Shown here: positions 32,369 to 42,169 of the stretch, one piece after another
Layout of the letters: each line of letters opens with the position of its first letter
Position numbering within the stretch: position 1 is the stretch's first letter
From: an uncultured Eubacterium sp.
GTDB taxonomy: Bacteria; Bacillota; Clostridia; Lachnospirales; Lachnospiraceae
Direction: 5' to 3'
Length of the DNA stretch: 45,181 bases
Assembly (NCBI GenBank): GCA_947385775.1
Contig: CANDMI010000027.1
Location: 1-45,181 of the forward strand
The notes under the pieces: model-generated
The model's database searches: none
The model's input: only the letters and a program-made list of their open reading frames with translations
Told to the model about the DNA's origin: nothing
Made by a program: the position numbers and the translations under genes

Positions 32369-33847
32369 ATGAAGGTAAAAAAATTACTGGCGGCAGCTCT
32401 GGCGGCAGTCCTAACCGTCGGGACGCTGGCAGGCTGCGGCGGCAAAGGATCATCGTCTACAGGGGACGGTAAGGGCAGCGGTTCCTCAAGCGAATCAGAC
32501 AGCGGGGATATTGTAAATTTAAAATGGGTGACCATCGGTAACGGGATGCCGGATAATTACGATTCGTGGATTTCAAAGGTCAACGATTACATCGGCGAAA
32601 AGATCGGCGTGAACCTGGAAATGGAAGTCGTATCATGGGGCTCCTGGGATGACCGCAGGAACATTATTATCAGTACGAACGAGCCGTACGACATTATTTT
32701 CGGGATCGGCAAAAACTATACGTCTGACATCGAGCTTGGGGCATACTGCGATATCACAGATATGATCGATGAAAACATGACCGGGTTAAACGAGCTGATG
32801 CCGGAGGAATGCTGGACGGCGGTGAAGGTGGACGGCAGGATCTATGGCGTGCCTACCTACAAGGACGTTGCGGTGTCCAATTACGCGATATGGGACAAAG
32901 AGCTTGTGGATGAATACAAGCTGGATACCAGTTCCTTAATCGAGCTTGAGTCCTTAACGCCTACGTTTGAAAAGCTAAAGGCGGATAAAAATGATTATCC
33001 GGTTTATATTAAAAACGACGGCATTTACCATATTTTTGACGTGTATGACCAGATTGGCGGCGGCACCCAGATTTTAGGCGTGCGTTATGACGACAAGGAC
33101 GCAAGGGTATGCTTTACGTTGGAAGAGCCGGATATCCGTTCCGAGCTGGAAACGATCCATGAATGGTATGAAAAAGGACTGATCAACCCGGATGCGGCTA
33201 CTTTGTCCGAGGGCCGTGTATACAATATGTGGCGCGTTGCCCAGGGCTGGGAATCCGCAGGCATTACATCCTGGGGCCCGCAGATGGGCAAGGAGGTTGC
33301 GGTGCAAAAGATCGGGGATACGATTATGTCCAACGAAACGGTGCGCGGCTCCATAAATATGATTTCCACCAACAGCAAGTACCCGGAAAAATGCTTACAG
33401 CTTTTAGACCTGGTCAATACCGACACAAAGCTGCGTGATATGTTCTATTATGGCGAAGAAGGCGTGGATTTTGAATATACGGATGACAACAAAGCGCATA
33501 AGCTCAACCAGGACTGGGAGCTTCCGGGGTATACCCAGGGCAGCTACTTTACCGTAACCCAGATCGATACCGACGAATACGGACAGTGGGATGAAATTAA
33601 GGAGCTGAACGAAAAAGCGGTAGTATCCGAAATGCTTGGCTTTACCTTTGATATTTCGGAAATATCCGATAAGCTTGCAAATTGCAGCGAAATCTGGCTG
33701 CGCTATCGAAGCGAGGTTATGACCGGCGTACAAGATCCGGCGGAATGCATCCCACAGATCAAAGAGGAACTGATGAAGGCCGGATGGCAGGATATTATGG
33801 ACGAGGCGCAAAAACAGGTGGATGCTTATATGGCGGAAAAGAAATAG
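32369..33847 (+). CDS. sugar ABC transporter substrate-binding lipoprotein
   Basis: A 492-aa lipoprotein of the LplA/DUF3502-like family: lipobox LAGC with C23, a Gly/Ser-rich tether (about 24-48), binding domain (LKWVTIGNGMPDNYDSW; IYGVPTYKDVAVSN) and a C-terminal DUF3502-like part ending ELMKAGWQDIMDEAQKQVDAYMAEKK. It lies directly behind the two permease genes with GGAGG before the ATG, so it is the cognate binding protein of the importer. It is a paralogue of 27487-28929 and shows what the intact C-terminus of that protein should look like. The ligand is probably a GlcNAc-terminated N-glycan released by the GH85 enzyme, inferred from context. Confidence 0.93.
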   Translation: MKVKKLLAAALAAVLTVGTLAGCGGKGSSSTGDGKGSGSSSESDSGDIVNLKWVTIGNGMPDNYDSWISKVNDYIGEKIGVNLEMEVVSWGSWDDRRNIIISTNEPYDIIFGIGKNYTSDIELGAYCDITDMIDENMTGLNELMPEECWTAVKVDGRIYGVPTYKDVAVSNYAIWDKELVDEYKLDTSSLIELESLTPTFEKLKADKNDYPVYIKNDGIYHIFDVYDQIGGGTQILGVRYDDKDARVCFTLEEPDIRSELETIHEWYEKGLINPDAATLSEGRVYNMWRVAQGWESAGITSWGPQMGKEVAVQKIGDTIMSNETVRGSINMISTNSKYPEKCLQLLDLVNTDTKLRDMFYYGEEGVDFEYTDDNKAHKLNQDWELPGYTQGSYFTVTQIDTDEYGQWDEIKELNEKAVVSEMLGFTFDISEISDKLANCSEIWLRYRSEVMTGVQDPAECIPQIKEELMKAGWQDIMDEAQKQVDAYMAEKK

Positions 33848-33892
33848 CGGGAATTTTATATAGACGAGAAGCAATAGCAGATAGGAATCAGT

Positions 33893-34903
33893 ATGACAAA
33901 AATAATTGGGAATGGCCTGCCACGGATACCGTGGCAGGAACCAAAAGAAAAGGAAGTATTTCCGGTATGGCGTTATGACGAAAACCCGGTGATACAAAGG
34001 TTTGCGTCGGAATGCTCCAACAGCGTTTTCAACAGCGCGGTAGTCCCTTTTAAAGACGGGTTTGCCGGGGTGTTCCGCTGTGACAGCAAGTCCATCAGCA
34101 TGGATATTTTTACCGGGTTTAGCAAGGACGGCATACACTGGGAAATCTCAAATGAGCCGATCGTATTCCACGGGGCGCACCCGGAGGTGGCGAAACGGGA
34201 TTTTAGGTACGACCCGCGGGTCTGCTTTTTAGAAGACCGGTATTATATTACCTGGTGCAACGGTTATCACGGGTATCCGACGATAGGGATTGGGTATACT
34301 TTTGATTTCCAGACCTTTTACCAGCTTGAAAACGCGTTTTTGCCTTTTAACCGCAACGGCGTGCTGTTTCCGCGAAAGATCCATGGAAACTATTATATGC
34401 TAAGCCGCCCAAGCGACAACGGACATACGCCCTTTGGGGATATTTTTCTAAGCGAAAGCCCGGATCTGAAATACTGGGGATGCCACCGCTACGTGATGGG
34501 GGCGGTAAAAGGGGATTATTCCGCCTGGCAGAGTACAAAAATCGGCGCGGGCAGCGTCCCGATCGAGACGGACGAGGGGTGGCTTTTAATCTATCACGGG
34601 GTTATTCAGACCTGCAACGGATTTGTGTACCGGATGGGCTGCGCCCTGTTAGATCTGGAGGAGCCATGGAAGGTGATAAAGCGGACGAGGAACTATATCC
34701 TGGGGCCAAGCGAGCTGTATGAATGCGTAGGGGATGTGCCAAACGTGGTATTTCCATGCGCGGCGCTGACCGATGCCGAAACCGGAAGGATCGCGGTTTA
34801 TTACGGCTGCGCGGATACCGTGACCGGGCTTGCGTTTACAACGGCGCAGCGGCTTATAGACAGTATGGAGCAGGAGCCGGATTGGTGGAGTAAGCATCGA
34901 TGA
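33893..34903 (+). CDS. GH130 beta-1,4-mannosyl glycoside phosphorylase
   Basis: A 336-aa cytoplasmic five-bladed beta-propeller enzyme of family GH130. Key landmarks: the phosphorolysis acid D107 in [41 protein letters not shown], phosphate-binding residues in [19 protein letters not shown], and the C-terminal [19 protein letters not shown]. Length and motifs fit the subfamily (GH130_2) containing Man-beta-1,4-GlcNAc phosphorylases; mannooligosaccharide phosphorylases are the alternative. In this locus the first is favoured because GH85, GH38 and GH125 would leave Man-GlcNAc. Products would be mannose-1-phosphate and GlcNAc. Its stop overlaps the next start (ATGA). Confidence 0.92.
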   Translation: MTKIIGNGLPRIPWQEPKEKEVFPVWRYDENPVIQRFASECSNSVFNSAVVPFKDGFAGVFRCDSKSISMDIFTGFSKDGIHWEISNEPIVFHGAHPEVAKRDFRYDPRVCFLEDRYYITWCNGYHGYPTIGIGYTFDFQTFYQLENAFLPFNRNGVLFPRKIHGNYYMLSRPSDNGHTPFGDIFLSESPDLKYWGCHRYVMGAVKGDYSAWQSTKIGAGSVPIETDEGWLLIYHGVIQTCNGFVYRMGCALLDLEEPWKVIKRTRNYILGPSELYECVGDVPNVVFPCAALTDAETGRIAVYYGCADTVTGLAFTTAQRLIDSMEQEPDWWSKHR

Positions 34904-37164
34904 AGTTTACCAGCATGACGGACAACCGTCCATATATGAACGTCGTATTCGGGAATTTTTACAATCCGGCGTTTACGGATGAAAGCTTTATAGATAAAAC
35001 AATGCAGCTTGTAAAAGAGCTTGGTTTCAACAGCGTAATGTTCGATACGAAAGCCTGGGAGGACTTTAAGGAGCGCTGTGAGACAGGCGCGCTAAGCCAG
35101 TATGTAAAAATGCAGGAATATATGGCAAGATCAGCCGCATCCCATGGCCTTTCGTATAATTTCCTCCTGCTTTATATGAACGGGGATAACCTGTACCCGC
35201 ATATCCGCTACAGCCCGCCGATTTACGGAGAGGAAACGGTGGATGTAAAAGGGCGGCCTGCGGGATGGTATAAATACTGGTCGAAAGCTGCCAGACAGTC
35301 TATGAAAGAGCATGTGGAGCGGATTTTAGACCAGTACAAGGATGGATGCGAGCGGTGCCTGGTGGATGCGCAATCGGACTTACAAAAGAACGTTGTCCCG
35401 GTATGCAGTATGTGGGACCCAGTTGTGGCCCCAAGCTTTGACGCGGATGGCAGGCGGCGGTATTTAAGTTTTTTAGAAAAGCTGTATGGCGGCGACCTGC
35501 AAAAGCTGAACCGGGCGTATGGAATTTCGGCGGAAAGCTTTGCGGAAATTAAGCCGGAGCAATACTGGTATCCGTTAAAGTACGGAGCGGATGCGTTTAA
35601 AACGGATGTATCCGATACGGATGAATTTAATATGGAAGCATCCGATACGGACGCGTTTTTTACGGAAGAAGATGTGGCATTATCTACGCCGCGGTTTAGG
35701 ATCTGGCGGGATAATGCGCTTTGGAAAATGCAGGAGCTTACAGAATATTTCCAGGCGATGCAGCAGGCGCTAAAGGAGAGGCATACAGACCTTTTTCTTT
35801 GTCCGAATATGAGCCAGTGGGGATATTTTTTGAATATTTACGGGCGCAGCCAGGCGGATTTGGACAATGAGTTTAGCGATCTTTGGGATACGGCGGTGCG
35901 GGGGATTGATATTTACGCGCTGGCCCCATATGTGGATGCCTGTCATTTTATGACGGTTCCGGTGACGCCGGACGGGTTTGCGGATGCCTGGGCGGTTTCC
36001 TGCCAGCACAGCATGATGCGGGTAATGAACGAGGGAAAGCCGCTTATTGGCGGCGTTTACTGGGGACGGTATATTTATTGCGACCTGTACGCGTACCTTA
36101 CGCCCTGCGAGATCATCGGGACGATGGCGGCGTGCGGCGTCGACGGGTATACGTGCTACGGCATCAACGGGCTGGACGACGGCGGGGTGTTAAACCGCAT
36201 GGAGCCTCATTTTCAGGATTCGCTGTCGGCAGGAAACCGCTGGCTTTCAGATGTGCTTTCAAGACGAAAAGGGAGCCGCAAAAAAGAGGTCGCCATATTA
36301 TTTCCATCCGAAATGGCGCATTTTGAGCCGTTTGAAGTTGGAAATAATAAAATCAGGCGGCTGGATTTATCCGGCTGGTACAAGCTTTGCTGTGACCTGG
36401 GATATCAGGCGGACGTGATAAGCTCCCACCAGATTGCGGAAGGAAGGCTTTGGGATTACCGGATTTTGATCGTAGCGGCAAACGACTGCTATGGAGCGGT
36501 GAGCCATAAAAAAACAGAGGCTCTTATAAAAGATTGGGTGAAAAAAGGCGGCGTATTACTGCACGGGCCATTTGACGAGCTGGCAGGCTCCTGCTTTGGG
36601 ATTGTCGGGGAGCCTTGTGAAAAACTGCCGTATCGATATGATGTAACGATTATCCCTCAGGGGGCGGCGTTATGCAAATATGAGGGCGGTGAGCCTGTCT
36701 CGGAATATACGGACGGGACAGGATGCGTTATGGCATATAAGGGCGCGCGGTTATCTAAGATTTCCGGGCTTTCCAAAGGCGCCGGGCTTTCTGCGGAAGC
36801 GGGGCCGTATCTTGGAGCGGTGTATTCCTTTGGCGTACAGATCGGAGCGTCCTATGCGTCAAAGAATATCCCTCATGTGCCGTATGGACAGGGAAATAAG
36901 GAGATGTATCCCTTTGTATTGTCGGATCTGTCGCTAATAAAGGATATCTTAAACCGCCATTGTAAGCCGCAGGCTGAAATCCGCGGGCGGGGGATTGAGA
37001 CAGGGGTGTTTTCCAATGGGATGGTGGTCGTAAACCACCGTTCGACTCCGTTTTCTTTGCCGAAAAGGTATGCGTTAGAGGTTTATCAGTACCAGAATGA
37101 AACAGCGGGCGTATTGTCGGGGCATTCGGCTGTCTGGTTAAGCTGGGAGGAAACTTCTGATTAA
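34900..37164 (+). CDS. GH42-like (clan GH-A) putative glycoside hydrolase, unknown specificity
   Basis: A 754-aa cytoplasmic protein. Residues 1-440 look like a TIM barrel related to GH42 ([15 protein letters not shown] resembles the GH42 LNRAWG motif). Residues about 464-610 resemble the GATase-like beta-galactosidase trimerisation domain ([12 protein letters not shown], then [16 protein letters not shown]). A small C-terminal domain follows. The expected acid/base N-E at strand 4 is not visible; the corresponding segment reads [10 protein letters not shown] (154-162), so catalytic residues are uncertain. An internal SDTD repeat (238-241, 248-251) sits in a barrel loop. It is translationally coupled to GH130. 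It could remove a non-mannose substituent of N-glycans, or have lost activity. Confidence 0.7.
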   Translation: MKFTSMTDNRPYMNVVFGNFYNPAFTDESFIDKTMQLVKELGFNSVMFDTKAWEDFKERCETGALSQYVKMQEYMARSAASHGLSYNFLLLYMNGDNLYPHIRYSPPIYGEETVDVKGRPAGWYKYWSKAARQSMKEHVERILDQYKDGCERCLVDAQSDLQKNVVPVCSMWDPVVAPSFDADGRRRYLSFLEKLYGGDLQKLNRAYGISAESFAEIKPEQYWYPLKYGADAFKTDVSDTDEFNMEASDTDAFFTEEDVALSTPRFRIWRDNALWKMQELTEYFQAMQQALKERHTDLFLCPNMSQWGYFLNIYGRSQADLDNEFSDLWDTAVRGIDIYALAPYVDACHFMTVPVTPDGFADAWAVSCQHSMMRVMNEGKPLIGGVYWGRYIYCDLYAYLTPCEIIGTMAACGVDGYTCYGINGLDDGGVLNRMEPHFQDSLSAGNRWLSDVLSRRKGSRKKEVAILFPSEMAHFEPFEVGNNKIRRLDLSGWYKLCCDLGYQADVISSHQIAEGRLWDYRILIVAANDCYGAVSHKKTEALIKDWVKKGGVLLHGPFDELAGSCFGIVGEPCEKLPYRYDVTIIPQGAALCKYEGGEPVSEYTDGTGCVMAYKGARLSKISGLSKGAGLSAEAGPYLGAVYSFGVQIGASYASKNIPHVPYGQGNKEMYPFVLSDLSLIKDILNRHCKPQAEIRGRGIETGVFSNGMVVVNHRSTPFSLPKRYALEVYQYQNETAGVLSGHSAVWLSWEETSD

Positions 37165-37232
37165 TGGAGGTTAAAATTCAGGGAGTGCAGGGAAGGATTT
37201 ATAAAGAAGATTTTTAAAAGGGAGGGGAGCGA

Positions 37233-40082
37233 ATGAAATTTAAAAAATATCAAAAGTTGTTAAGCGTCGTTCTGGCAGCCGCGCTATTATCGGGGATAAC
37301 CGGATGTCAGAAAAAAGAAGCAGGCAATCAGAGCCAAAATAATGGGCAAAGCGGGCAGCAGTCCGATGCAGGGGACGAAGCAGAATCGGGCGGAAGCGGC
37401 GCGGCAGCGTCCGGATATTCTGTAACCGAAGAAAACGGCAACCAGGAGCTTACGATGGCGCGTCAGCCTGAAGCCTCTTACTGGTTTCCGGCGCAGCTTT
37501 TGGAGTGGGAGCCGGATAAGGATGAGGATCTGATCTTTAACGTAAGCCATGTGCCGCTGGCGCAGCGTGTGCCGAAGGAGGAGCTTACGGCGGTAAACCA
37601 AACCCAGAATAAAGACACAAAGGTGATGGCGGTATCAATCATGAACGCAAGCACCAGCGGAAACGCGCCCCACGGTTTAAATAAAGTAAATGCGAACACA
37701 TTTTCGTATTGGCAGTATGTCGATACGCTGGTATACTGGGGCGGCTCCTCCGGGGAAGGGCTGATCGTGGCGCCCAGTCCGGATGTGGTAGACGCGGGGC
37801 ATAAAAACGGCGTAAAGGTCACCGGAACCGTATTTATGCCGCAGACCGCCCACGGCGGCAAGATGCAATGGCTGGAGGATCTTTTGACAAAAGCAGAAGA
37901 TGGAAGCTACCCGGTTGTGGATAAGCTGATCGAGGTGGCAAATACCTATGGCTTCGACGGATGGTTTATCAACCAGGAGACGGAAGGAACCGAAGAAGAG
38001 CCGCTGACCAAAGATCATGCGGAGCGGATGCAGGAATTTTTATCTTATTATAAAAGCCAGGCCCCGGAGCTTTCGCTGATCTATTATGACTCTATGACAG
38101 ATGAAGGCAAAATGGACTGGCAGAATGCGCTGACAAAGAAAAACCAGGCATATTTAAAAAAGGATACTGGGGAAGCCGTCGCGGATTCCATGTTTTTAAA
38201 TTTCTGGTGGACCGAAGAAAAGCTTGCGCCTAAGGAGCTGCTAAAGTCGTCCGCAAAGCTTGCGAAAAATAAGCAGATCGACCCGTACGAGCTGTATGCG
38301 GGCGTGGACGTGCAAAGCAACGGCTATCAGACCCCGGTGGACTGGAGCTTATTTGAAAACAAAGAGGGCGGCACATATACCTCGTTGGGGCTTTACTGCC
38401 CAAGCTGGGCGTATTTTTCAGCCGACAGCGTGCAGGATTTCTGGAAGCGGGAAAACAAGCTTTGGGTCAACGGAAAGGGCGATCCATCTGTGGAAAGCGA
38501 CAAGGACGCACAGTGGAAAGGGATTTCCTCCTATGTGGTGGAGCGCACCGCCATTACAAAGCTTCCGTTTGTAACGAATTTTTCTACCGGAAATGGATAC
38601 GGATTTTACAAAAACGGGGAGCAGATAAGTTTGCTGGACTGGAATAACCGGAGCATTTCTGATATACTGCCTACATACCGCTATATTATAAACGACGGAG
38701 AGGGCAACCAGCTTGCGGCGGATCTGGACGTGGGGGATGCTTACTACGGCGGCAACAGCCTGATCTTGCGCGGGACGATGAAAAAGGATGTGGAATCTAA
38801 GATCCGTATGTACAGCGCGAGCCTTCCGATCGAAGAACAGACGGTATTTACGACCGCCGCAAAAGCAAAGGGCGCGTCCGTCGCGCTGGACGCGGCGCTG
38901 ACGCTGGACGACGGTTCGGAAGTGATTTTAGAAGGCGATCAGAATGTAACAGAGGACTGGACGGTAGTTTCCTACGATATGTCGAAGCTTGCGGGAAAAA
39001 CGGTTAAGGAGCTTTCTTACCGTATGAAAGCCGATGCGGACGCTGGCGGCTTCCAGCTTCGTTTTGGAAATATTACGCTGGCGGGGAAGGATACGCAGCA
39101 AAAAGCGTCAGTCAGCAATGTAAAGGTGTTGGACTCTGAATTTGACGAGGATGCGATGTATGCAGGCGTGCGCCTTTCCTGGGAGTCGGATGTCCAGGCG
39201 GATTATTATGAAATTTACCGCATAAACCAGGATAAGACCAAATCCCTGCTTGGGGTGTCTAATACGGAAAGCTTCTATATAAATACGCTGCCGCGCACCG
39301 ATGAGACAAATCAATCCGAGTTTGAGGTAGTCCCGGTAAACGCGCTTTTAGAAGAAGGAGCCGGTGCGGGCGTTACGATGGAATGGCCGGACAACAGCCT
39401 GCCGAAAGCCGCGTTTACAGCGGATGTAACCCAGGCGGCTCCGGGGGAGAAGATTACCTTTACCAGCCTTTGTTCCCAGAATACCCAGACGGTAAACTGG
39501 ACACTGGAAGGTTCCGACCAGGAAACCGCCCAGGGGGAGAGCGTTACGGTTTCTTATGACAAAGAGGGCGTATATCCGGTTTCCATAAAAGCGGAAAATG
39601 AATCCGGAACTAGCGACGCGTCGCAGGAAGCTTACATTGTGATCACAAAGAAAGCCGCAAAGGGCTTAAAATTATTATCGAAAGGCGCTGCGACAGAGGC
39701 GGATACCTTTGTAAATGAAAACGAAGCCCCGCAGTTTGCGGTAGACGGAGACATTTCTAAAAAATGGTGCGCAACAGGCAGCGCGCCTCATGAAATTACG
39801 CTGGATCTTGGAAAAGCAAAGACAGTCAGCGCTGTCGACATTTCCCATGCCGAGGCTGGCGGGGAAAGCGCGGATATGAATACGAAATCCTATGCGATCT
39901 TAGTCAGCGAAGACGGAGCGGCGTTTGAGGAGGTAAGGAGCGTAACGCGCAATGCCTTGGGCACGACCCACGATACCTTCGCCCCTGTAAAAGCAAGGTT
40001 TGTAAAGCTTGTCGTAAACAAGCCGACCCAGGGGAGCGATACGGCGGCAAGGATTTATGAAATTGAGGTATACGGGCTGTAA
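37233..40082 (+). CDS. GH85 endo-beta-N-acetylglucosaminidase, lipoprotein
   Basis: A 949-aa surface enzyme: lipobox ITGC with lipidated C25, a Gln/Gly/Ser tether (26-65), a GH85 catalytic barrel (about 75-420), a beta-sandwich region (about 430-720), a PKD-like domain (about 725-805) and a C-terminal F5/8 type C (CBM32-like) domain (about 815-949, FAVDGDISKKWCATG). In FDGWFINQETEG, N247 and E249 are the Asn/Glu pair of substrate-assisted GH85 catalysis, cutting between the two core GlcNAc residues of N-glycans. It is anchored by lipid rather than LPXTG, placing it next to the importer. GGAGGGGAG precedes the ATG. It ends the permease-GH130 operon, and a new promoter begins at its stop codon. 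Confidence 0.94.
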   Translation: MKFKKYQKLLSVVLAAALLSGITGCQKKEAGNQSQNNGQSGQQSDAGDEAESGGSGAAASGYSVTEENGNQELTMARQPEASYWFPAQLLEWEPDKDEDLIFNVSHVPLAQRVPKEELTAVNQTQNKDTKVMAVSIMNASTSGNAPHGLNKVNANTFSYWQYVDTLVYWGGSSGEGLIVAPSPDVVDAGHKNGVKVTGTVFMPQTAHGGKMQWLEDLLTKAEDGSYPVVDKLIEVANTYGFDGWFINQETEGTEEEPLTKDHAERMQEFLSYYKSQAPELSLIYYDSMTDEGKMDWQNALTKKNQAYLKKDTGEAVADSMFLNFWWTEEKLAPKELLKSSAKLAKNKQIDPYELYAGVDVQSNGYQTPVDWSLFENKEGGTYTSLGLYCPSWAYFSADSVQDFWKRENKLWVNGKGDPSVESDKDAQWKGISSYVVERTAITKLPFVTNFSTGNGYGFYKNGEQISLLDWNNRSISDILPTYRYIINDGEGNQLAADLDVGDAYYGGNSLILRGTMKKDVESKIRMYSASLPIEEQTVFTTAAKAKGASVALDAALTLDDGSEVILEGDQNVTEDWTVVSYDMSKLAGKTVKELSYRMKADADAGGFQLRFGNITLAGKDTQQKASVSNVKVLDSEFDEDAMYAGVRLSWESDVQADYYEIYRINQDKTKSLLGVSNTESFYINTLPRTDETNQSEFEVVPVNALLEEGAGAGVTMEWPDNSLPKAAFTADVTQAAPGEKITFTSLCSQNTQTVNWTLEGSDQETAQGESVTVSYDKEGVYPVSIKAENESGTSDASQEAYIVITKKAAKGLKLLSKGAATEADTFVNENEAPQFAVDGDISKKWCATGSAPHEITLDLGKAKTVSAVDISHAEAGGESADMNTKSYAILVSEDGAAFEEVRSVTRNALGTTHDTFAPVKARFVKLVVNKPTQGSDTAARIYEIEVYGL

Positions 40083-40083
40083 T

Positions 40084-40130
40084 TCATGAGTCGGCGTTAT
40101 TTGGTAAAGTTTGCTGCACATCAGTATAAA
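40084..40130 (+). promoter_or_regulatory. promoter of the kinase-isomerase gene, sharing the GH125 upstream motif
   Basis: TTGGTA (40101-40106) and TATAAA (40125-40130), 18 bp apart, reproduce the -35, spacing and -10 of the GH125 promoter. The upstream TGAGTCGGC[A/G]TTATT is shared as well. The left arm of the GH125 inverted repeat is absent, because the GH85 coding region occupies that place. Confidence 0.6.
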
Positions 40131-40156
40131 TTATGGAAAGGGGTTTGGATCAGAGA

Positions 40157-42166
40157 ATGGAAAACAGAAAAAAGGCGCTCCTTGGGATCGACCTGGGAGG
40201 GACAGGGATAAAAATCGGGATTTTAAACCAATCGTATGATATTCTTGCGCAGACATCCATACCGACCAACGCAAAACGGCCGTATCAGCAGGTGATCGCG
40301 GATATGGGAAACGCGGCAGTCGCGCTTTTGGTGGAGCATGGCTATAGCTTAAAAGACTGCCTGGGAGCCGGGGTGGGAAGCCCCGGCACGATAGACAGTG
40401 AAAACGGCACGGTATTGTACTCCAACAACATCCGTTGGGACAACGTCCCGCTGGCGGAGATCCTATACCGGTATTTATGGGTTCCGGTTTTTGTAAATAA
40501 CGATGCGAACTGCGCCGCCTTGGGCGAGGTTGTAAAGGGGGCGGCGGCAGGCTGTCAAAACGCCGTCTTTTTAACGCTTGGAACCGGAGTCGGCGGCGGG
40601 GTGGTTATAAACGGGCAGATTTTTGAAGGCGGGCATCCTGGCGGCGTGGAGCTGGGACATATCCGGATCGCTTCCAATGGCAGGCGGTGCACCTGCGGAA
40701 GGTACGACTGCCTGGAAGCTTATGCTTCTGCCACGGCTTTGATTTCGGATGCGAAAGAAGCGGCGCGCCAGAATCCGGATTCCATGCTCTGGGAGCTTTG
40801 CGGGAGGGATTTGGAGCGGATGAATGCCAAAATGCCTTTTGACGCAGCCTGGGCAGGGGATGCGGCAGGCCGCACACTGGTAGAAAATTACATTGGCTAT
40901 CTGGCGGACGGCATTACGGATTTAGCCAATATTTTTCGTCCGGATGTCATCGTGCTGGGCGGCGGGATCTGCGCGCAGGGCGAGAAGCTGACCGGGCCTT
41001 TAAACCGCTATTTGAAAGAAAACTGTTTTGGCGCGGATGTGTCCTATATCCCGCAGGTGGTTACCGCAAAAAACGGCAATGATGCCGGGATTATCGGCGC
41101 GGCATGCCTGGTGCAGACGGAGGGTTTGATAGATTCATTTGCAGATTCTAAAGGGGCACAGGGCGTATCGGGAACGAACGGGGACAGGGAAAAAGGACGG
41201 CCCAGTACAGATATGGGCATTAAGCAGATTTTATTTATGGAGCCGGCCTGTACAGAAAATGTATGGGGCGGCAGCTGTTTGAAGGAGGACTTTCATTATC
41301 TAAACGCAGGGGAGAGGACTGGGGAATGCTGGGGGATATCCGCCCACCCGAATGGGGACGGCACGGTAAAAAACGGTGCGCTTGCCGGGAAAAAGCTTTC
41401 CGAAGTCTGGGATAAATATCCGCGGCTATTTGGAAACCCGAAATCCAGTCATTTTCCGCTGATGGTCAAGCTGATTGACGCAAAGCAGGATCTAAGCATC
41501 CAGGTACACCCGGACGATGGCTATGCGGCGCAGCATGAAAACGGTTCCTTTGGGAAAACGGAATGCTGGTATGTGCTGGATTGCCCGAATCCCGCTACCC
41601 TGGTCATCGGTCACCATGCGGGTTCCAAAAAAGAGCTGGAAGCGATGATCGCGGACGGCAGATGGGAAGAATTGCTTTATGAGGTTCCGGTGCAAAAGGG
41701 GGATTTTATCCAGATTGACCCGGGAACGGTACATGCCATTAAAGGTGGGTGCCTGATTTTGGAAACACAGCAAAGCAGCGATATTACTTACCGCCTTTAC
41801 GACTACGGAAGGCTTAGTGGCGGAAAACCGAGAGAGCTTCATTTAAGCCAGGCGCTGGATGTAATTACGGTTCCTGCGAAATCGCCGCAGTCCTGCATCC
41901 GGCACGTCGGAGAACTGTCGGAAAATAAGCTCCATCCGATCTATGAATGCGCGTATTATAGCTTTTTCAGGCTGGATGTAAAAGGCGCTTATACAATGGA
42001 GCAAAGCGCGCCGTTTTTGCTCGTATCTGTACTGGAGGGCGCGGGGGATGCAGCTGGAATTCCGGTTCATAAAGGGGATCATTTTATTGTGCCATATGAG
42101 TATGGCGCGCTGGAATTTACAGGAAACTTGAGCCTGGCAATTTCAGCGCCTGGAGAGGGGGCGTAA
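40157..42166 (+). CDS. fused ROK sugar kinase and type I mannose-6-phosphate isomerase
   Basis: This 669-aa polypeptide joins two enzymes. Residues 1-320 are a ROK kinase: ATP loop GIDLGGTGIKIG, catalytic D116 in VNNDANCAALGE, zinc site H168 and C178/C180/C185 (GHIRI, CTCGRYDC), and ELGH/CLEAYAS elements. A polar linker (about 321-352) leads to residues 354-669, a class I isomerase (ManA/Pmi type): Q449/H451 in SIQVHPDD, E469 in GKTECWY, H526 in GTVHAI, and ETQQSSDITYRLYDYGR. Together they could turn mannose into fructose-6-phosphate. The kinase might also act on glucose or GlcNAc. Start: ATG 40157, since an ATG at 40133 would lie upstream of the predicted transcript. Confidence 0.93.
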   Translation: MENRKKALLGIDLGGTGIKIGILNQSYDILAQTSIPTNAKRPYQQVIADMGNAAVALLVEHGYSLKDCLGAGVGSPGTIDSENGTVLYSNNIRWDNVPLAEILYRYLWVPVFVNNDANCAALGEVVKGAAAGCQNAVFLTLGTGVGGGVVINGQIFEGGHPGGVELGHIRIASNGRRCTCGRYDCLEAYASATALISDAKEAARQNPDSMLWELCGRDLERMNAKMPFDAAWAGDAAGRTLVENYIGYLADGITDLANIFRPDVIVLGGGICAQGEKLTGPLNRYLKENCFGADVSYIPQVVTAKNGNDAGIIGAACLVQTEGLIDSFADSKGAQGVSGTNGDREKGRPSTDMGIKQILFMEPACTENVWGGSCLKEDFHYLNAGERTGECWGISAHPNGDGTVKNGALAGKKLSEVWDKYPRLFGNPKSSHFPLMVKLIDAKQDLSIQVHPDDGYAAQHENGSFGKTECWYVLDCPNPATLVIGHHAGSKKELEAMIADGRWEELLYEVPVQKGDFIQIDPGTVHAIKGGCLILETQQSSDITYRLYDYGRLSGGKPRELHLSQALDVITVPAKSPQSCIRHVGELSENKLHPIYECAYYSFFRLDVKGAYTMEQSAPFLLVSVLEGAGDAAGIPVHKGDHFIVPYEYGALEFTGNLSLAISAPGEGA

Positions 42167-42169
42167 GGT

